Shown: in pieces, positions 13,890-19,601 of the stretch
How the letters are laid out: every line of letters begins with the position of its first letter
How positions within the stretch are numbered: the first letter of the stretch is position 1
IMG/VR virus record: IMGVR_UViG_3300027896_000209
Coordinates: 1-24,502 of that record
Origin: a virus
Length of the DNA stretch: 24,502 nucleotides
Direction: 5' to 3' (one strand)
Notes under the pieces: model-generated
Told to the model about the DNA's origin: nothing
Seen by the model: only the letters and a program-made list of their open reading frames with translations
Database searches by the model: none
Translations under genes and position numbers: made by a program

Positions 13890-14138
13890 ATGCAAAAGAA
13901 AACCAAAAGCCTTTTAGAAGAACTCCAGTCATATGGTGAAACTCGTGACATGAATCACATCATTGAGTCACGAGCTTCTAATATCATAACCAGTGCAATC
14001 AACCTTATTGAATTGATGCAAAAGCATTATTCTTCCGAAAAGGCCGAGTTACTTGAAAAGAAATTGATCAGTGCAATCAAGGGTAAAGATCAATCAAGAT
14101 TCTCGAAGTCTATAAGGAAGAAAAATGAAGATCAATGA
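13890..14138 (+). CDS. Small helical late protein
   Basis: An 82-residue, almost fully helical protein: KTKSLLEELQ, then ESRASNIITSAINLIELMQKHY (27-48) and AELLEKKLISAIKGKD. The tail is basic (FSKSIRKK). I recall short relatives in marine T4-like phages beginning with K-T-K-S-L-L-E-E-L, without a known function. Start is the ATG at 13890; the frame is open to a TTG at 13857 that is upstream of the promoter core and so is excluded. It is the first gene of the late unit and overlaps the next by 14 bases. Small assembly or virion-associated protein is inference. Confidence 0.75.
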   Translation: MQKKTKSLLEELQSYGETRDMNHIIESRASNIITSAINLIELMQKHYSSEKAELLEKKLISAIKGKDQSRFSKSIRKKNEDQ

Positions 14139-15057
14139 GTTTAAAAAACCAAAACAAATAGACGAAGGAATGGCTGATAACCTTTTCGGAGCCTATAATG
14201 TACCTGAAAAACTCAGAAACATGTTTTCCGGACAGGATGCAGTGGCTAATCCGGCAAAAGCACAAAAAATCTTCATTAACGATTTCTATTCTAAGATTAA
14301 GTTGGCATTGGACAACGCTGTAAAGAGTGGGCTAGTCAATCCTTCTATTACACAATTTATTCAGCCTCAACCTGGCCAAAAAGAACCATCTACCACTCCA
14401 ACGGCGCCAACAACATCAGCCCCTAAAGCTAGTCCTGCACCTGCTGCTCCAATTACACCTAAACCACCAAAGCCAGCAGGGCCATCTAGCGCACAGCAAA
14501 CAGTGGATGCAGCGAAGCAGCATAGACAAGAAGTAGCAAAGGCTCAGCAAATTCAAGCAGCAGGCAAAGCAGCCGCAGCTAAGCCGGGATATCAAAGAAC
14601 AGCAGCAGACAAGATTGCTATGAAGGCAGCAGGATTGTCCGAAGATGCATATGACAGACTCAATGCTATCTTTGAAAGTATCATGGAAGCCGGCGAGGAA
14701 CCTCAGCAGCAAGGAATTTATCAATTCGTTAGAAATTGGTACGCTGATTATATGGGTAGCCTAAATTGGAAAGCACACGAGCCGCAGATCAATAAACTCT
14801 TGCAAAATGTTCAAACATCGTATAAGACAGATGGAGGAAAAGCAGCATTGTCGCAACTAGCACAAGCAACTTATTCTTTAGCTAGTGCTGCGACCGCAGG
14901 AAAGAATGGAAGTAGACCTTCGTATGATGATTATGAATATTCTGCACCGCAGCCTATACAAAATTTGCCACCTCAGCAAATTAAAAAAGCTATGATATCA
15001 TTGCATAATAGAAACCCATATGAGTATGACCAAATAAAGAAGACTCTTCCAGAATGA
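14125..15057 (+). CDS. Late protein with a Pro/Ala/Gln-rich linker
   Basis: A 310-residue protein in three parts. Residues 1-80 are folded, with NVPEKLRNMFSGQDAV and a helix QKIFINDFYSKIKLALD. Residues 80-165 are low complexity, rich in Pro, Ala, Thr and Gln (APAAPITPKPPKPAG), and flexible. Residues 172-310 form a helical C-terminal domain with AYDRLNAIFESIMEAGE (175-191) and a VRNWYADYMGSLNW block. AAGGAAG precedes the ATG. The stop overlaps the next start as ATGA. Position in a late unit suggests a virion or assembly protein; no specific function recognised. Confidence 0.75.
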   Translation: MKINEFKKPKQIDEGMADNLFGAYNVPEKLRNMFSGQDAVANPAKAQKIFINDFYSKIKLALDNAVKSGLVNPSITQFIQPQPGQKEPSTTPTAPTTSAPKASPAPAAPITPKPPKPAGPSSAQQTVDAAKQHRQEVAKAQQIQAAGKAAAAKPGYQRTAADKIAMKAAGLSEDAYDRLNAIFESIMEAGEEPQQQGIYQFVRNWYADYMGSLNWKAHEPQINKLLQNVQTSYKTDGGKAALSQLAQATYSLASAATAGKNGSRPSYDDYEYSAPQPIQNLPPQQIKKAMISLHNRNPYEYDQIKKTLPE

Positions 15058-16199
15058 GTGATATCAGAGACCTAATCAACAAGATGGAAACTATCAACAA
15101 GGTTATTGTTGAGGGTAAGAGCCACCTCGATCATCCTGAGGATTTGGTGTTCTTGCAGGATGAGGCAGGTGCCAGAAAGGCCATTGATTCGATTAAAACT
15201 GTAGTATCGAATCCAGACAAAATTACGGTCAAGTACGATGGCTATCCTGCTCTAGTATTTGGAAAAGGCTCTGATGGCAAGTTCTCCATCATGGACAAGC
15301 ACATGTTCAACAAGAAAGATGGTTCGGGCCGCAGAGTGTATAGCCCTGAACAATTTGCTCAATACGATGCAGCGCGCGGAGTAGACCGAAGCGACTTGCA
15401 TGAAGTGATTGCTCGTATTTGGCCCGGTCTCGAAAAAGATGATCGCGCCGGCACTGGGTACTACTGGGGTGATTTGCTTTTCAGTCATCCACTTGAAAAT
15501 CACAATGGCGAATATCGTTTCAAAGCAAATCCAAATGGGATATCGTATTCAGTAGATGTGGACAGTGAAGTAGGTAAACTCCTTCAAGGAAAAGATGCAG
15601 CCATCGCAGTGCATCAGTTCATCCCGGCCGATGCTTCATCCACTGAGGAAGCTGTGTCACTGGATGGTACTATTGGAAATCTACAGAATGCATCTAACGT
15701 TGCAATCGTGCCTAGTAAACTTCCAATGACACCTAAGCTTAAGCTTAATAACAGTCTAGTAAAAGTCGCAGAAAAAGAACTTGCACAGTATGGAAGTGCA
15801 GTGCGTGAAATGATGACTACTGCTCCTCAGGCGCGTAATACTTTCAACCAGCTATTCACTGTCTTTGTTAACAAAAAGATTATGTCAGGTAGTCTGACCA
15901 ATCTAGCACGAGATTTTATGGATTTTGTGGAATCTAGACCAATGTCTGAAAAGATGAAAGCTAAGATTTCAGAACACCTGAATCAGCACAAGCAAGGCAT
16001 TATTGGTGCCTTTAAGATTTGGGCTGCAATTTACAATTTGAAGCTTGACGTAGTGAATCAGCTTAACAAGGCAGCAGAGTCAAGTCCTGTCAGAGGACAT
16101 CTAGCAGACGGCAAGCAGACCCAAGAAGGCTTCGTTGCTCAGGGTCTAAAGTTCGTTGATCGTCTAGGATTTAGTCGCCAAAACTTCGCTGGCCGTTGA
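15054..16199 (+). CDS. KxDG nucleotidyltransferase/ligase-like protein (DUF6267-like)
   Basis: A 381-residue protein. ITVKYDGYPALVFG (57-70) matches motif I of covalent nucleotidyltransferases (DNA/RNA ligases, capping enzymes), with K60 as the would-be AMP-binding lysine. GYYWGDLLFS (135-144) fits the motif III position and YRFKANPNGISYS (154-166) lies where motif IV would be, but I cannot find a clear motif V (KxK). The first 55 residues include HLDHPEDLVF, which I associate with a phage family I remember as DUF6267. The helical half from about 230 has no match. Late unit, ATGA overlap with the previous gene. Whether it ligates, adenylates or has lost catalysis is open. Confidence 0.75.
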   Translation: MSDIRDLINKMETINKVIVEGKSHLDHPEDLVFLQDEAGARKAIDSIKTVVSNPDKITVKYDGYPALVFGKGSDGKFSIMDKHMFNKKDGSGRRVYSPEQFAQYDAARGVDRSDLHEVIARIWPGLEKDDRAGTGYYWGDLLFSHPLENHNGEYRFKANPNGISYSVDVDSEVGKLLQGKDAAIAVHQFIPADASSTEEAVSLDGTIGNLQNASNVAIVPSKLPMTPKLKLNNSLVKVAEKELAQYGSAVREMMTTAPQARNTFNQLFTVFVNKKIMSGSLTNLARDFMDFVESRPMSEKMKAKISEHLNQHKQGIIGAFKIWAAIYNLKLDVVNQLNKAAESSPVRGHLADGKQTQEGFVAQGLKFVDRLGFSRQNFAGR

Positions 16200-16227
16200 C
16201 CCAAAACCGACTTTTTTTTCTTCCTGG

Positions 16228-16235
16228 CATAAATA
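16228..16235 (+). promoter_or_regulatory. Late promoter core
   Basis: CATAAATA. T4 spacing places the transcription start at A16241, directly at the foot of the hairpin at 16242-16255. It serves only the gene at 16277-16669. Confidence 0.7.
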
Positions 16236-16241
16236 AATGTA

Positions 16242-16255
16242 TGAGCTTATGCTCA
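16242..16255 (+). promoter_or_regulatory. 5'-terminal mRNA hairpin of the abundant late gene
   Basis: TGAGC (16242-16246), loop TTAT, GCTCA (16251-16255), beginning one base after the predicted transcription start. In read-through RNA it extends by AAATG (16235-16239) pairing with CATTT (16256-16260). The ribosome site AAGGA (16263-16267) stays free. Such 5' hairpins are known to protect mRNA from decay; that role here is inferred. Confidence 0.5.
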
Positions 16256-16276
16256 CATTTATAAGGAAAAATTAAA

Positions 16277-16669
16277 ATGGCACAATTTACAAAGGTCAAT
16301 GGTGACTTTCTACCAGTACTACACTTAGACTATCCAGCATATACCAACTCAGGTATCAACGCTGTAACTCCAAACGTAGCTGTTCAGCCACAGGGTCCAA
16401 AGCTCGACTTCTACACTGCAACTGCTAACGGTTCAGTAACTGGCACTCAGATTCAGGCTGCTTTCCAGACTATCGAACAGCTTTCAACTGTTATGCTTTA
16501 TCAGTATGGTAACGCATCTAACAACACTCTCGCTGTTGGTATTTACCCAGCTGGTGCATGGACTGCTTCTACTCTACAGACTGCACTTCTAAGCACTACT
16601 AACGGTGCTTCATGGCCAACTGGTTCAACTGTTGCTGCTGGTGCATCATTCACTGCTCCAATTGACTAA
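16277..16669 (+). CDS. Probable abundant virion protein
   Basis: A 130-residue protein without charged clusters, rich in Ala, Thr, Asn and Gly. It contains GPKLDFYTATANGSVTGTQ (40-58), then a helix AAFQTIEQLSTVMLYQYG (61-78), and ends ASFTAPID. Codon choice is strongly biased (AAC, GGT, GCT, ACT, CTC), as in very highly expressed genes. It is monocistronic, with its own late promoter, a 5' hairpin and a strong terminator. AAGGA lies nine bases before the ATG. I recall similar short proteins in marine T4-like phages without a fixed name. Capsid decoration or other multi-copy virion part is inference. Confidence 0.75.
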   Translation: MAQFTKVNGDFLPVLHLDYPAYTNSGINAVTPNVAVQPQGPKLDFYTATANGSVTGTQIQAAFQTIEQLSTVMLYQYGNASNNTLAVGIYPAGAWTASTLQTALLSTTNGASWPTGSTVAAGASFTAPID

Positions 16670-16693
16670 TATCAGTTAGACTGACTAAAATAG

Positions 16694-16724
16694 AAAACCC
16701 GGGAATAATCTTCCCGGGTTTTTT
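16694..16724 (+). terminator. Strong intrinsic terminator
   Basis: A stem of 12 base pairs built on AACCCGGGAA (16696-16705) and TTCCCGGGTT (16711-16720), with loop TAATC, extended by flanking A/T pairs and ending in a T-run to 16724. It ends the transcript of the preceding late gene. Confidence 0.95.
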
Positions 16725-16728
16725 GTTG

Positions 16729-16736
16729 AGTAAATA
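16729..16736 (+). promoter_or_regulatory. Late promoter core giving a predicted leaderless mRNA
   Basis: AGTAAATA, directly after the terminator. With T4 spacing (core ends at -6) transcription begins at A16742, which is the A of the next gene's ATG. No Shine-Dalgarno sequence is available. Confidence 0.55.
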
Positions 16737-16741
16737 GATAC

Positions 16742-17188
16742 ATGTCACATCGTATTGTCTGCTATACTCTTTTTGATGTTACCCAGACAGGGGTGATGAC
16801 TCGATCCAAACCAAATGAAGATGATATTCAGGATTGGATGCACAAGCGAAATACTCAGTGTAATTTTGACACACTACTACAAGTCATATCTTTACGTTCA
16901 CAGCCCGAAGTAGTTAAGCTCCCGATAAGACTGGATATGAAAGAAAATGACTTTGCTCGATTTGGTTTTTTGTATGAATACACCGAAGACAGACCTAGCT
17001 ATTGTTGGAAATTTGAATTTGAAGTTCATCATAGCAGTGTCTTCGAAAATGGAATCACTCCTCTAGGATCACTTTACAAAGACTGTGATGGTGTTCCGAT
17101 GTTACACTGCAAAGATCAGGTGAACAAAATGCCTGCTTTTCTAGATGTATCGGATGAGTTGAAAAACGTTTACTTTGAGGTAATATGA
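16742..17188 (+). CDS. Conserved late hypothetical protein
   Basis: A 148-residue protein beginning RIVCYTLFDVTQTGV (4-18), then RNTQCNFDTLLQVISLRSQPEV (36-57), which I recall as the most conserved part of a family found in marine T4-like phages with no assigned role. The rest is mixed alpha/beta with a FGFLYEY strand and WKFEFEV. Single cysteines (C7, C40, C88 area) do not form a clear metal site. The stop overlaps the next start (ATGA, 17185-17188), and the two genes probably act together. The mRNA is predicted to be leaderless. Confidence 0.78.
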   Translation: MSHRIVCYTLFDVTQTGVMTRSKPNEDDIQDWMHKRNTQCNFDTLLQVISLRSQPEVVKLPIRLDMKENDFARFGFLYEYTEDRPSYCWKFEFEVHHSSVFENGITPLGSLYKDCDGVPMLHCKDQVNKMPAFLDVSDELKNVYFEVI

Positions 17189-17670
17189 CAAACGTATCAA
17201 AACTCGATGAATTTTTTGAGCAGGAATTGGCTGTAGTCAAGGAAGTTCTTATAACTCGTGACAAGCAAGGCAAATATTCGTTGTTTGGCAAATACACTAT
17301 TATTCCAACTCCAACAGGCCATTTCAAGACCTTCACTCCTAAACACGCAGAAGAACACGAGTTTTCTACTTTAGTAAATGCAGCATCTTGGTGCACACTG
17401 CACAATGCTGGAAGATTTAAGGAAGCCAGACGTATCGTATCTTTAGACATGCGATTGATCAGCATCAAATCAGACATAGAAAATCACATTAGATTATTAC
17501 AGACAACTACCAATCCATTCTCCAAGCTAACGTACACTATAAAAGCAGAAGAAGACTTGTTGAAGCAAACCAGAATGTTGGAAGAAATGAGTCAACACAT
17601 AAATAGTTCTAAGCGACTCCAGGAAAGAAAATTTCATTCGATGAAACGTCCTGGTTTTATATACCTATGA
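17185..17670 (+). CDS. Conserved late hypothetical protein, coupled partner
   Basis: A 161-residue protein. N-terminal KLDEFFEQELAVVKEV (6-21), strands YSLFGKYTIIP (31-41), then a long charged helical region from about 75 (RRIVSLDMRLISIKSDIENHI, with EEDLLKQTRMLEEMSQHI) likely to form a coiled coil. GAGGT (17176-17180) is four bases before the ATG, within the previous gene. I recall matching gene pairs in marine T4-like phages, function unknown. A late-promoter-like CATAAATA at 17598-17605 lies inside it and may be chance. Confidence 0.78.
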   Translation: MTNVSKLDEFFEQELAVVKEVLITRDKQGKYSLFGKYTIIPTPTGHFKTFTPKHAEEHEFSTLVNAASWCTLHNAGRFKEARRIVSLDMRLISIKSDIENHIRLLQTTTNPFSKLTYTIKAEEDLLKQTRMLEEMSQHINSSKRLQERKFHSMKRPGFIYL

Positions 17671-17676
17671 TAAATA
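17669..17676 (+). promoter_or_regulatory. Late promoter core
   Basis: GATAAATA, with predicted start near 17682 and GGAAG (17689-17693) ten bases before the ATG at 17704. It overlaps the stop codon of the preceding gene. Confidence 0.65.
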
Positions 17677-17703
17677 CTTAACAATACGGAAGAGTTAAAC
17701 ACT

Positions 17704-18444
17704 ATGGAACTTAATGAACTAAACGGAAAGAATGTTGCGCGCAGAGCTTTGAAAGAAAGCTTTTCATACAATTTTGACACATCCAGAATGAACAAGTCTC
17801 AGACTCGTACAATGCTCAGCAAGGTGCGCGGCTTGATTAGTGAATCAAGAATGTCACATGATTTCCATAGAAATCAAACAAACCCAACTCACATGAAGCT
17901 AGTTTTCATGGAGCAGGCATTGTCTTCACACATTAACTATTTGAACTCATTGCCTAAGCCACGTATTGTTGTTGAAAACGAAGAAGTAGAAAAGTCACAG
18001 GTCATTCTTGCAGCACAGGACATGGTTGACTCAGTGCAGAAGATGGTGGAAGAAGTAAGTGACATGTTGGTCAAGGAACTTCCTGCTCTGGCTGACTCAA
18101 TCGAATCAGAAATCGGTGTACAAGAAAGCGAACAGTTTAACTCCCAAGTTTCGCAGGCTCTTGCTTCACTCAATTCTTCACTACAAGAAGCACAAGCTAC
18201 TCTTAAGAGTGCATTGAATAGCATCACTGGAAAGGGTGGTCCTGATTTTGATGCAGATTTAGGTGGCGAAGAAGCTGAATTGGATGCTGACATTGCGGGA
18301 GACGAAGATGCTCTTGGTGCAGATATGGACATGGATGCTGATCTGGATGCAGAACTTCCACCAATGCCGGCCCCAAAGAAGCCGGCTCCTTCAGCAGAAG
18401 AACCAGAAATGAGATTCGGTGGCGCAGGTCGCCCTAAGAGATAA
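17704..18444 (+). CDS. Late virion-associated protein with acidic linker
   Basis: A 246-residue, mainly helical protein. Residues 15-50 (ALKESFSYNFDTSRM, LSKVRGLISESR) and 93-135 (EEVEKSQVILAAQDMVDSVQKM, SDMLVKELPALADSI) are the recognisable blocks. A second helix pair runs to 172. Then 181-218 is a highly acidic Asp/Glu/Ala/Gly stretch (DADLDAELPP end) followed by a Pro/Ala/Lys tail and RPKR. The arrangement suits a scaffold-like or virion core protein, and I recall homologues beside head genes in marine T4-like phages, but the specific role is not known. It shares its transcript with the next gene, which starts 4 bases after its stop. Confidence 0.78.
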   Translation: MELNELNGKNVARRALKESFSYNFDTSRMNKSQTRTMLSKVRGLISESRMSHDFHRNQTNPTHMKLVFMEQALSSHINYLNSLPKPRIVVENEEVEKSQVILAAQDMVDSVQKMVEEVSDMLVKELPALADSIESEIGVQESEQFNSQVSQALASLNSSLQEAQATLKSALNSITGKGGPDFDADLGGEEAELDADIAGDEDALGADMDMDADLDAELPPMPAPKKPAPSAEEPEMRFGGAGRPKR

Positions 18445-18447
18445 TTA

Positions 18448-18786
18448 ATGTATCTCTTTGAATTTGATCAGGATAGCGCACAGGTTGCAAAGATCGTTGC
18501 TTTAACTAGTCAGTTAAAGGATGATGTTGACACGGGCCAAATAAATCCAGATGAATACACAGTAGATGATTTGTTGCATTATTTTCAGGAATATGACGTT
18601 ATTCTTGACAAAACCGATCTCTACAACATGATCAAAGTCAATCCTCTTAAATCAGTAATCAGTAATATTCAGGGTGATAAAGTAGTGTTTAAAGGACACG
18701 ACTCTACCCCTGATACTGAAGAACAACCTGAAGATGATAGCAAGAAAACTGTTGCTAAAATGGCACAGTCAGCAATGAAAAAGTAA
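18448..18786 (+). CDS. Conserved small late protein
   Basis: A 112-residue protein. Residues 8-70 are helical (VAKIVALTSQLKDDVD, TVDDLLHYFQEYDVIL, KTDLYNMIKVNPLKSVI), followed by a strand GDKVVFKG (76-83) and an acidic, flexible tail. The pattern resembles small late proteins of marine T4-like phages located beside the preceding gene, from memory. AAGAG lies seven bases before the ATG. A structural or assembly partner of the preceding product is inference. Confidence 0.75.
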   Translation: MYLFEFDQDSAQVAKIVALTSQLKDDVDTGQINPDEYTVDDLLHYFQEYDVILDKTDLYNMIKVNPLKSVISNIQGDKVVFKGHDSTPDTEEQPEDDSKKTVAKMAQSAMKK

Positions 18787-18793
18787 ATTTTTA

Positions 18794-18821
18794 TTGACTT
18801 TTCTGTAATATAGCGTATAAT
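18794..18821 (+). promoter_or_regulatory. Sigma-70-like promoter giving a predicted leaderless mRNA
   Basis: TTGACT (18794-18799), 16-base spacer, TATAAT (18816-18821, perfect consensus), six bases, then ATG at 18828. Predicted transcription start is the A of the ATG; there is no Shine-Dalgarno sequence. Confidence 0.7.
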
Positions 18822-18827
18822 GCATAT

Positions 18828-19544
18828 ATGGCTATTACTAATAAATTCCCTTATAAAGAAATGAAAAAAGTCAACATTGACGGATCCCGTCGATATTTGA
18901 CTCCGGACGGAGAAAAAGTCCCTAGTGTGACTACTATCCTAGATGCAACTAAATCAGAAGAATCTAAGCAAGCGTTACGTGAATGGCGAAACAGAGTCGG
19001 TCACGCAAAAGCACAAGAGATTACGACTGAGGCAGCGGGTAGAGGTACTCGTATGCACAAATGGATCGAAGATTTTATCAAGCTAGATGTGATCGGTGAG
19101 CCGGGAAGCAATCCATACAGTCAGCAGAGTCATCTGATGGCTCAAGAAATTATCAACAATGGTTTGGTAAAGTGCGATGAATATTGGGGAACAGAAGTCT
19201 CTTTGTTCTTTCCCGAAGTGTACGCAGGAACTACCGACTTGTGCGGTATTCATGATGGCTCAGAAGCTATCATGGATCACAAGCAATCCAACAAAGTCAA
19301 AAAGCGTGAATGGATTGAAGACTATTTTGTTCAGACCGCAGCATACGCATTAGCACACAATGAAGTTTACAACACTAAAATTCGCAAAGGTGTCATCTTC
19401 ATGTGTGTGAAGCCAGAGCTTGTAGATGGTGTATGGGCAAAGCCACAGTACATCGAATTTATCATTGAAGGCAACGAGTTCGACAAGTATACTGATCTTT
19501 GGTACAAGCGACTAGAGAAGTACTACTCAAAGTTTGTGAATTGA
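18828..19544 (+). CDS. PD-(D/E)XK nuclease, Cas4/RecB-like
   Basis: A 238-residue nuclease of the PD-(D/E)XK superfamily. Motifs in order: GRGTRMHKWIE (71-81, the conserved GTxxH helix, H77), E123 in WGTEVSLFF, GTTDL (134-138, D137), MDHKQS (149-154, the DxK catalytic pair D150 and K152), and QTAAYALA (169-176, the QxxxY motif of RecB/Cas4-type enzymes). No four-cysteine iron-sulfur cluster of classical Cas4 is visible. It probably acts on single-stranded DNA or DNA ends in recombination or host DNA degradation. Its own early-type promoter sits among late genes. No terminator follows, so its transcripts may run into the tail-fibre gene. Confidence 0.9.
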   Translation: MAITNKFPYKEMKKVNIDGSRRYLTPDGEKVPSVTTILDATKSEESKQALREWRNRVGHAKAQEITTEAAGRGTRMHKWIEDFIKLDVIGEPGSNPYSQQSHLMAQEIINNGLVKCDEYWGTEVSLFFPEVYAGTTDLCGIHDGSEAIMDHKQSNKVKKREWIEDYFVQTAAYALAHNEVYNTKIRKGVIFMCVKPELVDGVWAKPQYIEFIIEGNEFDKYTDLWYKRLEKYYSKFVN

Positions 19545-19559
19545 TTCCATTCTGTAAAG

Positions 19560-19567
19560 CATAAATA
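19560..19567 (+). promoter_or_regulatory. Late promoter core of the tail-fibre gene
   Basis: CATAAATA. Predicted start at A19573, inside the left arm of the inverted repeat at 19565-19601, so the late transcript would lack most of that arm. Confidence 0.7.
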
Positions 19568-19601
19568 AGAGTATATTCAAATGGGTGAAACATACTCTTA
19601 T
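19565..19601 (+). promoter_or_regulatory. Hairpin enclosing the tail-fibre start codon
   Basis: ATAAGAGTAT (19565-19574) and ATACTCTTAT (19592-19601) are perfect 10-base complements; the right arm includes the A and T of the ATG at 19600. Inside, TTCA (19576-19579) can pair with TGAA (19586-19589). RNA made from upstream would hide the start codon. RNA from the late promoter begins at about 19573 and cannot form the stem. Confidence 0.65.

Noticed and set aside
16200-16220. Eight-T run after the KxDG protein as a terminator
   Set aside because: I could not find a convincing GC-rich stem before it.
17598-17605. CATAAATA inside the gene at 17185-17670
   Set aside because: Fits the late core but lies about 70 bases before another late core and about 100 bases before the next start; it may be chance, so it is not listed as a promoter.
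17937-18332. A 131-codon minus-strand ORF opposite the acidic linker of a late protein
   Set aside because: Ser/Ala-rich shadow of the Asp/Glu/Ala-coding strand, with no start signal.
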